Shown here: one piece after another, positions 51,021 through 60,447 of the stretch | How the letters are laid out: every line of letters begins with the position of its first letter | How positions within the stretch are numbered: the first letter of the stretch is position 1 | Source: CAIYYO01 sp049299895 | GTDB lineage: Archaea; Altiarchaeota; Altiarchaeia; IMC4; QMZM01 | NCBI GenBank assembly: GCA_049299895.1 | Contig: JBAQYF010000021.1 | Coordinates: forward strand, 99,431-163,430 | Direction of reading: 5' to 3' | DNA length: 64,000 bases | The notes under the pieces: model-generated | The model's database searches: none | Told to the model about the DNA's origin: nothing | The model's input: only the letters and a program-made list of their open reading frames with translations | Translations under genes and position numbers: made by a program

Positions 51021-51641
51021 TCAGGAACTGCGCGCCCGCCTTGCGGTCCTGTGCTTCCAGACGAACAGGGCGACTACAAGGATGATAACTGCTATTATCA
51101 GCATGTCCAAAACCTCGGTATACTTCAGTATCTCCTTCCAGCGGTCTTTCAAAACGTAGCCGACGTACGTTAGTATGGCGTTCCACGCGGCCGCTCCCAG
51201 CAGGGTGTAGGCGAAGAACTTATACGGATTCATCCTGCCCACGCCCGCAGGGATCGATATTAGATGCCTTATCACCGGGATGAAGCGGCTTACGAAAACG
51301 GTTCCTTCGCCGTATTTTTTGAAGAATTTCTCTGTCAGTTCCAGGTCGTGGAGGTCTAAAAAGAAGTATTTCCCGAATCTTTCGACGAACGGTTTCCCGC
51401 CGTATGCGCCCGCATAATATGAGATGAGCGAGCCTATGATACTTCCTGCGGTCGCGGAAAGTATGACAAGTTCGTACGAGAACTTCCCTTCCCGGACCAG
51501 GAATCCCGCAAAGGGCATCACGGCTTCGCTTGGAATGGGCGTTATCATGCTTTCAAGCGCCATCAGGAACGCAACTATCGGGTAACCACCGGTCTCTATC
51601 AGGTTTATTATGTGTTCTACCAGAAATTCGGTCAATGCCAT
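51021..51641 (-). CDS. DedA-family membrane protein
   Basis: 206 residues, several helices. Typical segments are SMITPIPSEAVMPFAGFLV, GSLISYYAGAYGGKPF and RFIPVIRHLISIPAGVGRM with the conserved basic residues. DedA proteins include flippases for polyprenyl or phospholipids. It begins 11 bases after arsC and may share its promoter. Confidence 0.88.
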   Translation of the reverse strand: MALTEFLVEHIINLIETGGYPIVAFLMALESMITPIPSEAVMPFAGFLVREGKFSYELVILSATAGSIIGSLISYYAGAYGGKPFVERFGKYFFLDLHDLELTEKFFKKYGEGTVFVSRFIPVIRHLISIPAGVGRMNPYKFFAYTLLGAAAWNAILTYVGYVLKDRWKEILKYTEVLDMLIIAVIILVVALFVWKHRTARRARSS

Positions 51642-51652
51642 TTTTTTTTGTT

Positions 51653-52075
51653 TCAGTGTTCGCTTACGAAATTTTTCTTAATCCATTCTCTTATTTCGTC
51701 TCTTACCCTGCGAAAACCCGCGAGGATCTGTTTTTCGCTCCCCGAGAACTCCGAGGGATTGTCGAAACTTGCGTGCAAGTACTTTTTTGCCCCCGGAAAA
51801 TACGCGCATTCCTCTTTTGCCTTGTCGCATACTGTGACTACGTAGTCGAATTTCTCGCCAGAGTATTCCGCCACGTTCTTTGCGCGCTGCTTCGATATGT
51901 CGATGTCTATTTCGTCCATCACTCTGGTAGTGTATGGATTGACCGCTGCCGGGTACGTTCCCGCGCTGTAAGCAATATACCTGTCGCCGTAAAAAGCGTT
52001 CATCAGGCCTTCGGCCATCTGCGAGCGGGCGGAATTATGGGTGCATATGAACAAGACCCTCTTTTTTTCTTTCAT
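51653..52075 (-). CDS. arsC: Arsenate reductase, thioredoxin-coupled type
   Basis: 140 residues of the low-molecular-weight phosphatase fold. P-loop CTHNSARSQMAEG, and later Cys residues in VVTVCDKAKEECAYFPGA correspond to the redox triad of thioredoxin-dependent ArsC. It reduces arsenate to arsenite, normally for export; no arsB lies nearby. First gene of the run arsC, dedA, rimK-like, divergent from the P-type ATPase. Confidence 0.88.
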   Translation of the reverse strand: MKEKKRVLFICTHNSARSQMAEGLMNAFYGDRYIAYSAGTYPAAVNPYTTRVMDEIDIDISKQRAKNVAEYSGEKFDYVVTVCDKAKEECAYFPGAKKYLHASFDNPSEFSGSEKQILAGFRRVRDEIREWIKKNFVSEH

Positions 52076-52089
52076 GGATAAAAGGATTA

Positions 52090-52099
52090 TTATATATAA
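52090..52099. promoter_or_regulatory. Palindromic TATA element between arsC and the P-type ATPase
   Basis: TTATATATAA reads the same on both strands in a 39-base gap between divergent genes and could serve both. The spacing to either start (about 20 bases to its centre) is slightly short for a leaderless transcript, so one annotated start may be a few codons early. Confidence 0.3.
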
Positions 52100-52114
52100 A
52101 GTAAATATATTGAC

Positions 52115-54706
52115 GTGAATAATATAGGTCAGAATAAATCCTCGCGTCCGTGGTCCCTTTCCAAGGAGGATATTTTAAGGGATTACAGCACATCTGAAAA
52201 AGGGCTCACCCGCATAGATGCTTTATTCCGCCTGGAGAAGAACGGGAGAAACGAGCTTCCGGGAAAGGAAAAGAAGAAAGCAGCAGAGATATTCCTCAGC
52301 CAGTTCAGTAACGCCCTGGTCCTGGTGCTGATCGCGGCCGCGGCAATATCCTTTTTTCTCGCAGAGTACAACCATACGGGGGAATACACCGATTCCTTCG
52401 TCATATTTTTCATCGTGCTGCTGAATGCAGTCCTCGGATTCATCCAGGAGTACAAGGCGGAAAAGGCGCTCCGGGAGCTGCGGAAATACGTGACCTTGCA
52501 GGCGAAGGTTGACCGTGACGGCGAGATATCCGAGCTGGACGCAAGAGAGCTTGTAACGGGGGACATAATATACCTCGACATAGGGGACATGGTGCCCGCC
52601 GATATCCGGCTTTTGTCCGCCGACGAACTCTCCGCAGACGAATCGACGCTCACTGGAGAATCCATCCCCGTGGAGAAGAATGCGGGGGTCATCGATTCGA
52701 GTTGTTCCTCTCCCCAGGACTTAACGAACATGGTATTCATGGGAACTATCATTTCCGCCGGCAACGGACACGGGATAGTGACCGCAACCGCGCAGGACAC
52801 TTTCTTCGGGAAGACCGCTGCGTATCTCCGGCAGACGGAGCCCGTGGGGGATTTTCAGAAGAACATAGGCATATTCAGTAACTTCCTCCTCAAAGTCACC
52901 CTGGTAATGACGGTATTCATATTCGGAGCGAACGCCTACCTCGGGAAGAACGTGATGGATTCGTTCCTGTTTGCAATCGCCCTTGCAGTCGGGATAACCC
53001 CTGAAGTACTGCCTATCATAATAACGATAGCTTTATCAACTGGCGCACTCAAGATGGCCGAAAAGAAGGTCATAGTCAAACGACTGGCATCCGTCGAAGA
53101 CCTGGGCAACATCGATACCCTGTGCTGCGACAAGACCGGGACGCTCACGGAAGGAGAACTCTCGGTCCTAAGATACGTCGATTACTCAGGAAAAAAAGAA
53201 GAAGACATCATCATATACGGCCTCCTGTGCAACTCCGTGAAAGTAAGAAAGGGGAGAAAAGCCTTCGGTAACCCGATAGACAGGGCGATATGGAGGGCCC
53301 CGGACGCAAAAGCGCTCGAACACAGGCTGCGCAGTTTCATCGTCCTTGAAGAAAACGAGTTCGACTACCACCGGAGGAGAATGAGCGTCCTCGCAAGGAC
53401 GAACGAGGGGAACGTCCTAATAGTAAAGGGAGCGCCCGAGTCGATAATCGACGCATGCAGGGACGTATTCGTGAACGGAAAAAACGAACCGTTCAACCAG
53501 AAGGTTTCTGCAGCCTACAAAGAGAAAATAGAAGGATACGAAAAAGAGGGATACATAGTCATAGCGGTCGCATCCAAAAAGATGGACAGGGACAATACCA
53601 CGCACGTCGACGAAACGGAACTCACATTCAGGGGATTCCTGCTGTTCCTCGACCTCCCCAAAAAGACGGTCAAGGAATCCATAAAGACCCTGCACCGCCT
53701 GGACGTAAACGTGAAAATATTGTCGGGCGACTCTCAATACGTGACAAAGAAAGTATGCCAGGAAGTGGGCCTCCCGATCGTCGAGGACCAGGTGGTGACT
53801 GGAGACGATCTCTCCAAACTGGGTGACAGAGAGTTTGAGGAGTATTCCCTCAGATACAACGTCTTTGCAAGGGTTACGCCGGAACAGAAGCACATGATCG
53901 TTTCCTGCCTGCGCAAGAGGGGCCACATAGTGGGGTTCATGGGCGACGGGGTGAATGACGCCCCGGCACTGCAGGCGGCAGACGTCGGGATATCCGTTGA
54001 TTCCGCAACGGGGGTTGCAAAAGAAGCTTCAGACATCATACTATTGAAAAAGAGTTTATACGTACTCGCGGACGGGATAAAAGCCGGGAGAAAAACGTTT
54101 GCCAACATCAACAAATACATATTCAACACGGTTTCCGCGAACTTCGGGAACATGTTCACAGTCGCCGCATCATCTCTTTTCCTGAAGTTCATACCCCTCC
54201 TACCCTCCCAGATACTGCTAAACAACCTCGTGAGCGACGCGCCGCTCCTGACGGTATCCACCGACAAGGTAGACGAAGACCTCCTGAAAAAGCCCAGGAG
54301 ATGGGATATTCATGCGATATACAAATTCATGATATTCTTCGGCCTGATCTCGACATTCTTCGACCTTGCACTCATAGGAACGATGATCCTTGTCGTAAAG
54401 GCGAGCCCCGAGCTATTCAGGACCGCATGGTTCCTCGAATCGTCCCTATCCGAGATAATAGTCACATTTGCAATCAGGACCAAACTGCCCTTCTACAAGA
54501 GCAGACCCAGCAGTTTACTGCTTGGAACCTCTGTCCTGACCGTTGCGGGAGCAATCGCCCTGACCTATTCAGCATTCGGAGCGGAGTACTTCAAATTCGT
54601 TCAGATGCCCGCAGGGGTCCTGGCCATAATAACAGGGATACTACTATGTTATTTTGCTTCGGCAGAGATCGCAAAACACTATTACTACAAGAGGTTCAAG
54701 GCATAG
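52115..54706 (+). CDS. P-type cation-transporting ATPase (MgtA-like)
   Basis: 863 residues from GTG 52115. N-terminal cation-ATPase domain, actuator DESTLTGESIPVEKN, phosphorylation site CCDKTGTLTEG, hinge VGFMGDGVNDAPALQAADVG, and about ten membrane helices. The helix-4 motif VGITPEVLPIIITIALSTG resembles the TPE-LP of Mg-type (P3B) pumps rather than calcium pumps. It probably imports or exports Mg or another divalent cation. Divergent from arsC and convergent with a surface-protein gene 2 bases after its stop. Confidence 0.85.
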   Translation: MNNIGQNKSSRPWSLSKEDILRDYSTSEKGLTRIDALFRLEKNGRNELPGKEKKKAAEIFLSQFSNALVLVLIAAAAISFFLAEYNHTGEYTDSFVIFFIVLLNAVLGFIQEYKAEKALRELRKYVTLQAKVDRDGEISELDARELVTGDIIYLDIGDMVPADIRLLSADELSADESTLTGESIPVEKNAGVIDSSCSSPQDLTNMVFMGTIISAGNGHGIVTATAQDTFFGKTAAYLRQTEPVGDFQKNIGIFSNFLLKVTLVMTVFIFGANAYLGKNVMDSFLFAIALAVGITPEVLPIIITIALSTGALKMAEKKVIVKRLASVEDLGNIDTLCCDKTGTLTEGELSVLRYVDYSGKKEEDIIIYGLLCNSVKVRKGRKAFGNPIDRAIWRAPDAKALEHRLRSFIVLEENEFDYHRRRMSVLARTNEGNVLIVKGAPESIIDACRDVFVNGKNEPFNQKVSAAYKEKIEGYEKEGYIVIAVASKKMDRDNTTHVDETELTFRGFLLFLDLPKKTVKESIKTLHRLDVNVKILSGDSQYVTKKVCQEVGLPIVEDQVVTGDDLSKLGDREFEEYSLRYNVFARVTPEQKHMIVSCLRKRGHIVGFMGDGVNDAPALQAADVGISVDSATGVAKEASDIILLKKSLYVLADGIKAGRKTFANINKYIFNTVSANFGNMFTVAASSLFLKFIPLLPSQILLNNLVSDAPLLTVSTDKVDEDLLKKPRRWDIHAIYKFMIFFGLISTFFDLALIGTMILVVKASPELFRTAWFLESSLSEIIVTFAIRTKLPFYKSRPSSLLLGTSVLTVAGAIALTYSAFGAEYFKFVQMPAGVLAIITGILLCYFASAEIAKHYYYKRFKA

Positions 54707-54708
54707 GT

Positions 54709-56139
54709 TCATTCCGACAGGATGACATCGATCCTGGCATAACCCCGGGAGGATACTGTTCCCGAACTGCTCCCCTTAGCCTTGCCGTAGTACGTGCAGT
54801 CATAGGGGCCGAAGCATATTTCCCCCGGGGCAGTCGATGCGTAGGAGGATACCTCTGAATCTACTGGACAGGACATTTCCGTAGTGTAATAGCCGTAGTC
54901 GTCTGCACGGATCTCAACCTTTGATTCAGTATTCCCTGCGCATAGTATCGTAACCTTCGCACCCGGGACTGGGAGCTTCTTTTCCCCGAATAAGACCATG
55001 CCGCTGACAAGGGAAACCTGGAACAACGTGGTCGTAGTCGACGTAGTTGTTTGCATCGGCTGCTGCACTATTATACGGTAGTTGCCCCCGGTTCTGTGAT
55101 ATTTTTCGGCGTCCCACGTAGAGTCGCCGTATAAATCAGAATTCACTGAAGCGTTATCCGGGATGCTCATAGTATAACTGAGTAAATAGGAGGATGCGTT
55201 TTTCGCGGGATCCAATATGATCCATTCAACAACGCTCCCGGCTACGCCGGCTTCCATCCATTGATCAAACCGGGAAAAAGCTTCTTCCGTCGACGCATTG
55301 CCCATGCACCAGGAGTTGAGTGCGGCTAACGCCTCGGACATGCGCACGGAGCCGTTTCCGGGATACCTGCCCGCAACGCCGGGGGGTGAGACGCCGCTTA
55401 TATCCCAGCCGGCTGGAATTTTTTCCGATATCCCGTAGGCGCATGGGGCCTGGGATGGATCAACTGTGACTTTTAAGGATACTGTGAGATTTGTTCCGGC
55501 TTGCGCGACATACGGCAGATCGCGTGTTACGCGGACCGCCGGCTGCGCCTCCGGGGCAGCGAATACCGTAGCCGGCTTTTCTTTTATATGATTCACGCAC
55601 AGTCCATCCATACAGTAGGAACCGTTCGCGCAGGCGATGGAGATGTATTTTCCGACGCTTGTCCCATTCTCTTCCATGCAATAGGCTTCTGATACGTTGA
55701 ACCAGCCAACGCATCTATCCGTGAGCGAGTATGATTCGTCCCCTGCCAGGTAAACCGTTACCTTGCCGCTGAGATTCTCATCCATGCCGTCTGCGTCCAG
55801 GCATGTTCCTTCAGCGGGGGCGGGGGGCCCGGGGGCATTAACTAAAGCACATGCGCCTGCCCGGCATACGTAGCCGGCCGGGCATGAGTAAATGCTTTTT
55901 TTCTCTATGCCCATGAACATGCAGTACCACTCGATTACCGTCGTTTCGTCTACGCAGGAGTCTGGGGAGAATGTCCCGCGGTCGATATACAGCGCGGATA
56001 CATTCCCGCCCGTATACGGGTTCCATCCGTCCGAGTCAGTGCATAGGCCGTCTGTGTAGGTTAGGACTGGCATGGATTCTGGGTATGCTGCCGTGCATAG
56101 CAGGAACAGGGCGAACAGGGGATAAGCTATTTTTACCAT
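54709..56139 (-). CDS. Secreted surface protein with two Cys-rich modules
   Basis: 476 residues. Signal peptide (LFALFLLCTAAYPES), then two related Cys modules (about 32-95 and 112-182; CTDSDGWNPYTGGNVSALY with SCPAGYVCRAGACA, and CLDADGMDENLSGKVTVYL with IACANGSYCMDGLCV). A beta domain of about 160 residues, a short Thr stretch (TTTSTTTTLF), and a carboxypeptidase-regulatory-like domain (VPGAKVTILCAGN) follow. No C-terminal anchor is visible. Sequons suggest glycosylation. Probably an adhesion protein. Confidence 0.75.
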   Translation of the reverse strand: MVKIAYPLFALFLLCTAAYPESMPVLTYTDGLCTDSDGWNPYTGGNVSALYIDRGTFSPDSCVDETTVIEWYCMFMGIEKKSIYSCPAGYVCRAGACALVNAPGPPAPAEGTCLDADGMDENLSGKVTVYLAGDESYSLTDRCVGWFNVSEAYCMEENGTSVGKYISIACANGSYCMDGLCVNHIKEKPATVFAAPEAQPAVRVTRDLPYVAQAGTNLTVSLKVTVDPSQAPCAYGISEKIPAGWDISGVSPPGVAGRYPGNGSVRMSEALAALNSWCMGNASTEEAFSRFDQWMEAGVAGSVVEWIILDPAKNASSYLLSYTMSIPDNASVNSDLYGDSTWDAEKYHRTGGNYRIIVQQPMQTTTSTTTTLFQVSLVSGMVLFGEKKLPVPGAKVTILCAGNTESKVEIRADDYGYYTTEMSCPVDSEVSSYASTAPGEICFGPYDCTYYGKAKGSSSGTVSSRGYARIDVILSE

Positions 56140-56210
56140 AATTAATATATAATATATGGTAAATTGTTCTTAAAAATAAGATAAAAGTTGAACAAATGAA
56201 GGAATTGTCG

Positions 56211-57023
56211 TTATCTCTGAATCAAACGGGCCTTCCTGACCCCGACAGACAACAGAAAGAAGAACACCGACACAAGGACTATCGTTGCCCCGGACGCAAG
56301 ATCATAGACGTATGAGAGGTACAGGCCGCTGTAGGTGAATGCGATCCCAAGGACGATAGATAACAGCATTATCCTGCGTATGTTATGCGTGTATTGGCCG
56401 CTTATCGCCGCAGGGATCGTGAGAAGCGCCATGACCAGTATTATCCCAACGACCCTTATCAGCAGGACGACGGTGAGTGCTATCAGGCACAGGAGCAGCA
56501 GGTAGAGCTTCTGCGTCGGGACGCCCACTATCTTTGCGTATTCTTCGTCGAAGCAGATAAAATCGAATTCCTTATGGAACAGGTATACGGTGATTATTAT
56601 GACTGCGTCGAGCGCAGCCATCACCTGCAGGTCGAATGCGGGAACCGTCAGTATGTTCCCGAATAGGTACGAGAACAGATCCGGCGCATAGCCCGGGGCC
56701 AGGCCGATAAAGATCACTCCAAGGGCCATTCCCCCGGTGAGCATGACGCCGATTGCGGCATCCTCGCTTATATTCGTCTTCCTGGAGAGGGTCCCGAGGC
56801 CGAGTGCCGCAGCGATGCTGAAAGGTATCGCGGACAGGACCGGGTTTATCCCCAGAAGGTATCCTGCGCCTACGCCGCCGAACGCCGCGTGCGATATCCC
56901 GTCTCCTATGAAGACGATCTTTTTTATCACGACGTAAGTACCTATTATCCCGCAGGCTATGCTTGCGAGGAACGCCGAGATAAGCGCGTTGCGCATGAAT
57001 TCGTACTGGAGTATGTCTATCAT
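56211..57023 (-). CDS. Metal ABC transporter permease (ZnuB family)
   Basis: 270 residues from ATG 57023 (MIDILQYEFMRNALI), with about eight helices. Typical ABC-3 sequences are GTYVVIKKIVFIGDGISHAAFGG-like opening and EYAKIVGVPTQKLYLLLLCL. It imports zinc, manganese or another divalent ion with the ATPase (overlap 4 bases) and binding protein encoded upstream. Confidence 0.88.
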   Translation of the reverse strand: MIDILQYEFMRNALISAFLASIACGIIGTYVVIKKIVFIGDGISHAAFGGVGAGYLLGINPVLSAIPFSIAAALGLGTLSRKTNISEDAAIGVMLTGGMALGVIFIGLAPGYAPDLFSYLFGNILTVPAFDLQVMAALDAVIIITVYLFHKEFDFICFDEEYAKIVGVPTQKLYLLLLCLIALTVVLLIRVVGIILVMALLTIPAAISGQYTHNIRRIMLLSIVLGIAFTYSGLYLSYVYDLASGATIVLVSVFFFLLSVGVRKARLIQR

Positions 57024-57832
57024 TCTGCGCCCCCGTGGCTGTGGCCCGCTGATCCGTGTTCGTGGTCGCGCAGGACCCTGTGGGGTTTTCCGTGGCCCAG
57101 TAGGTCGATCGGGCACGAATACGCTTCTTCGAGTTTGCCGTTCCCTTCCTCGGCCGAGCCGTGGTAGAACATCTTCCTGTTGAGGCAGGCTATCTCGTCG
57201 AAGTATTCTGATACGGCGCCTATGTCGTGGGTCACGAATAACACTGCCATCCTATTCTTCAATTTATCCAATAATGCGTAGAAGCTCTTCTGCCTTTCAG
57301 GGTCGATGCTCGCAGTCGGTTCGTCTAGTATGAGAAGTTTCGGGTCTCTTGCAAGCGCCCGGGCAAGGAAGACCCTTTGTATCTGTCCACCGGACAGGCG
57401 GCCTATCTGCCGGTCTGTGTATTCTGCCATGTCCACGTCCTTCAGCGCTTTTAATGCGGCTTCTTTGTCTGCCGCAGAATATTTCCTGAGCGGGCGGTCG
57501 TATCTACCCGATAGCACGACTTCATAGACGCTTATGGGGAAGGCCAGGTCCGTTGGTTTGGCCTGCGGGAGGTAGCCGATATACGTACGCCCCACGTCGG
57601 CGGGTTTCCCGAAAACGGATACATCGCCCCGGGCAGGCTTTATCAAGCCCAGTATGACCTTTAGGAGCGTGCTTTTTCCCCCTCCATTCGGACCGATGAT
57701 CGCAAGGAACGTATTATCTTTTACCGAGAAGTTTATCCCTTCCAGTACCGGGGTGTCGTTATAGTAGACCCATACGTCTTTCAGCGAGACTATCTCTTTT
57801 CCTTTGGCATGCGCGGATTCTTTTTCGGTCAT
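57020..57832 (-). CDS. Metal ABC transporter ATPase (ZnuC family) with His-rich tail
   Basis: 270 residues. Walker A GPNGGGKSTLL, signature RLSGGQIQRVFLARAL, Walker B LLILDEPTASID, H-loop VTHDIGAVSEYFD. The last 30 residues (GHGKPHRVLRDHEHGSAGHS) carry six or more His beyond the ATPase fold. Such a tail could bind the transported or sensed metal in the cytosol. It is one operon with the permease, after the binding-protein gene. Confidence 0.88.
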   Translation of the reverse strand: MTEKESAHAKGKEIVSLKDVWVYYNDTPVLEGINFSVKDNTFLAIIGPNGGGKSTLLKVILGLIKPARGDVSVFGKPADVGRTYIGYLPQAKPTDLAFPISVYEVVLSGRYDRPLRKYSAADKEAALKALKDVDMAEYTDRQIGRLSGGQIQRVFLARALARDPKLLILDEPTASIDPERQKSFYALLDKLKNRMAVLFVTHDIGAVSEYFDEIACLNRKMFYHGSAEEGNGKLEEAYSCPIDLLGHGKPHRVLRDHEHGSAGHSHGGAE

Positions 57833-57879
57833 GAAAGCTCTTTACATAACATTGAATTATTCGGATAAAACATGGGAAG

Positions 57880-58767
57880 CTAGGATGCGGCGAACGCCTC
57901 AGCGACCTTCTGCATGTTCGCTGAATAGTCTTCCGCCAGGGGGTCTACCAGGACGACGCGCCCGTTTATCTCCTTTGCGAGGGTCTCTGCGCTTGTCGTA
58001 GAAAACTCGGGAGATGCAAATATGACAGTGATGTTATTCTCGCGCGCGGATTTTATCACTTTTTCCATCCATCTTGCGGACGGCTCCTTTCCTTCCTGCT
58101 CGATACCTATCTGTTCCAGGCCGTAGTCAGCAGAAAAATAGCCCCATGCAGGGTGATATACTATGAATTTCTTTTCTTTCATCGCGGACGTCTCATTGCT
58201 TATCAGCGAATCCAGTACGTCCAGTTCCGACAGATACGAATCCATGTTGGATTTGTAATAAGCCGCATTAGCGGGATCCAGTTCCGCGAGGCCGGAGTAT
58301 ACGTTCTCCGCCATCTTCTTTGCGTTCCGAACGGAGGTCCAGATATGCACATCCATGCCCGGTTCGTCCGCATCCTGGCTGAGTATCTTCTCTATTCCGA
58401 CGGACGAGTCTATGAGTTTCAGATTCCTGTTCACTGCAAGTATCTTGTCCATCCAGGCAAGCTCAAACTCCACTCCTGAGCCGACTTTCACATAGGCTTT
58501 TGCCCGCGACGCCTCGGCAAGCTGGCTAGGCTTCGGTTCATAAGTGTGGGGGCTGCTCCCCGGAGGCACCATGACCGTGACCGACACTTTGTCTCCGCCT
58601 ATCCGCCCGACCATCTCGGCCTGGGGGGAGATGCTCACGATAACTCCAATCTTCCCGCCCGATGAATCCTCTTTTTCATTGCAACCGGGCGTTATTAACA
58701 ACGAGGACAATAGTATTACAAATATGAACAACCCTTTTTTATTAATCCCTTTTAATAAATTTTCCAT
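57880..58767 (-). CDS. Metal-binding lipoprotein of the ABC transporter (ZnuA family)
   Basis: 295 residues. Lipobox region LLITPGC, then cluster A-I fold motifs: PPGSSPHTYEPKPSQ, GMDVHIWTSVRNAKKM and YHPAWGYFSADYGLEQIG, which provide three metal-ligand His, plus a C-terminal Asp region (VVLVDPLAEDY). The His-rich loop of many zinc-specific ZnuA proteins is absent (short loop DADEPG). It captures metal outside and hands it to the permease. First gene of its operon and divergent from nikR, so NikR control is likely. Confidence 0.87.
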   Translation of the reverse strand: MENLLKGINKKGLFIFVILLSSLLITPGCNEKEDSSGGKIGVIVSISPQAEMVGRIGGDKVSVTVMVPPGSSPHTYEPKPSQLAEASRAKAYVKVGSGVEFELAWMDKILAVNRNLKLIDSSVGIEKILSQDADEPGMDVHIWTSVRNAKKMAENVYSGLAELDPANAAYYKSNMDSYLSELDVLDSLISNETSAMKEKKFIVYHPAWGYFSADYGLEQIGIEQEGKEPSARWMEKVIKSARENNITVIFASPEFSTTSAETLAKEINGRVVLVDPLAEDYSANMQKVAEAFAAS

Positions 58768-58781
58768 AATATATTAATAAC

Positions 58782-58796
58782 ATTTATTAAATAAAT
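58782..58796. promoter_or_regulatory. 15-base palindrome between the metal-uptake operon and nikR
   Basis: ATTTATT-A-AATAAAT has perfect 7-base arms, centred in the 52-base A/T-rich gap between the divergent starts at 58767 and 58820. It is a candidate site for NikR or the shared promoter. Such palindromes arise easily in A/T-rich DNA. Confidence 0.3.
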
Positions 58797-58819
58797 ACTA
58801 ATATTTTATTAAGAAAAAA

Positions 58820-59215
58820 ATGCCGATCATTAGCCTCTCGCTGGAGGAGAAGCTCCTCTCCAGGTTCGACAAAAAACTCTCGGATAAAGGATACAGCGGA
58901 AGATCCGAAGCGATGCGCGAACTCATCAGGGATTACATCTCGGAGCAGGACTGGAGCGAGGGCGCGCAGGAATCGGTGGCTGTGATAAACATACTCTACG
59001 ACAAGCAGCAGCCCAGGGACAGCGTCTCAGGAATACAGCACGAGCATGAGGGCATCATACAGACCAGCATACACACCCACCTCGGCGGAGATTCCTGCAT
59101 GGAGGTCCTGATCGCCAAGGGCGAGGGCAGGAAAATAAAGAAGCTGATAGAGAAGATCAAGTCGGTAAAAGGGGTAAAGCAGGTAAAGTACATTACAACG
59201 GCATCAGACCTCTGA
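58820..59215 (+). CDS. nikR: Nickel-responsive transcription regulator NikR
   Basis: 131 residues. N-terminal ribbon-helix-helix (SLSLEEKLLSRFDKKLSDKG, SGRSEAMRELIRDYI) and a C-terminal ACT-like nickel domain with HEHEGIIQTSIHTHLGGDSC, which contains the conserved His and Cys ligands (QHEHEG; HTHL; C). It binds nickel and represses uptake genes. Its divergent neighbour is a Znu-like importer, suggesting that this transporter carries nickel or that NikR senses another ion here. The 3' end overlaps the convergent radical-SAM gene by 12 bases. Confidence 0.9.
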   Translation: MPIISLSLEEKLLSRFDKKLSDKGYSGRSEAMRELIRDYISEQDWSEGAQESVAVINILYDKQQPRDSVSGIQHEHEGIIQTSIHTHLGGDSCMEVLIAKGEGRKIKKLIEKIKSVKGVKQVKYITTASDL

Positions 59216-59965
59216 ATCGATATTTTCAAATCCCTTGAGCTGCGTGAATATCTTTATGTTTACCCGCGGAAGAATCTTCTTTGCCGTCTTCCCAAGCTCC
59301 AGCATAAGCGCGTGCGTCGGGCTCTTCTTTTTCAGGTACGAGGGATCCAGGGTGTTCATGGGCCGAAACTGCTGCAGGGTGTAAGACTTAAAACCATATT
59401 CCTTCACCGTGGACGCAATTTGTTCTATCGCCTCCTTCGAATCGGTTATCCCGGGAACGACGGTCGTACGCGCCTCGGACGCTCCGCCCCAGTCGCGGAT
59501 CGCGGCAAGAGATTTCTTCATGCGGGAAACTGCTTCGATGTGTCGGTCGCCCAGGCCGGTCGCTACGCCGTAGACCGGTCCCAGGGGGGCTTTTAGGTCC
59601 ATCGATAATAGGTCCACATAGGGCAGAGCGAGTGCGAGCATGTCCGGATAATATCCGTTCGTATCCAGTTTCAGGGATAATCCCGTTTCAGTCTTAATTG
59701 CCTTCAGGAGTTCCAGGGATGATTTCTGCATGAGAGGCTCTCCTCCCGTAACGCAGGCCGCGTTTATCAGGAAATCTTCTTTGAGCGCCGAGACTACGTA
59801 ATTTATGTCAACTGTCCTGCATATCCCCTCTTCGACAGTCAGCTCCGGGTTCTGGCACCATGGGCAGCGGTAGGGGCAGCCGCATAGATAAATGACGGCG
59901 GCAACCTTCCCGGGATAATCCTGGGTGGAGCTGTCCATGACGCCTGCAATTTTTAGCTCAGTCAT
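59204..59965 (-). CDS. Radical-SAM activating enzyme (anaerobic NrdG/PflA-like)
   Basis: 253 residues. Cluster motif CGCPYRCPWCQNPELT (C-x3-C-x2-C), VTGGEPLMQ, and a late LDTNGYYPDML. This is the archaeal NrdG-like group that often activates anaerobic ribonucleotide reductase. No nrdD lies in the window. Convergent with nikR. Confidence 0.85.
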   Translation of the reverse strand: MTELKIAGVMDSSTQDYPGKVAAVIYLCGCPYRCPWCQNPELTVEEGICRTVDINYVVSALKEDFLINAACVTGGEPLMQKSSLELLKAIKTETGLSLKLDTNGYYPDMLALALPYVDLLSMDLKAPLGPVYGVATGLGDRHIEAVSRMKKSLAAIRDWGGASEARTTVVPGITDSKEAIEQIASTVKEYGFKSYTLQQFRPMNTLDPSYLKKKSPTHALMLELGKTAKKILPRVNIKIFTQLKGFENIDSEV

Positions 59966-59991
59966 TCTGACAAATCCTTTGGATTAAGCGA

Positions 59992-60444
59992 TTAAAACAG
60001 GGAGAATAACTCGCCGTCGGCGAATAGATGTGCCGCGTATCCGAGGAACGCATACAGCGAATAGACAGGGTCCAGGAGCGCCCAGGGAGCTGCCAATAAC
60101 AAGCCTGCGAGGATCGTGTGAAAAAATCCCCTGTGTTTCAGGTACCAAAGTAAGAGGAGCATGAAAGTGAGCGCAATAGCTGCGTATATCAACGGCATTA
60201 CTGGATAGAATACGTAAGCTATTATCAAAAAAAGGATCAATGCGAGCGCGCCTCTCTCGACCATCCTGCGGACAACCGAGGAGGGTAGATCAATATCCGG
60301 GAGAATGGAGTATATGCCGCCGATAAAAAGGGATAATATCAGTGAGAATAATGTGAGTTCGAGGAACCGGTATTCCTTCAGCGCATATGTGAGGGCGCAC
60401 GCAGCCAATAGATACGCTATGATATGGAACTTATAGCCGGACAT
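59992..60444 (-). CDS. YdjM/DUF457-like membrane metal-dependent hydrolase
   Basis: 150 residues with four to five helices. Family features: SILPDIDLPSS (metal-binding Asp region), LKHRGFFHT and AAHLFADGELFS. Members are regarded as membrane metal-dependent hydrolases; the substrate is unknown. It starts 3 bases after nop5. Confidence 0.78.
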   Translation of the reverse strand: MSGYKFHIIAYLLAACALTYALKEYRFLELTLFSLILSLFIGGIYSILPDIDLPSSVVRRMVERGALALILFLIIAYVFYPVMPLIYAAIALTFMLLLLWYLKHRGFFHTILAGLLLAAPWALLDPVYSLYAFLGYAAHLFADGELFSLF

Positions 60445-60447
60445 CTC

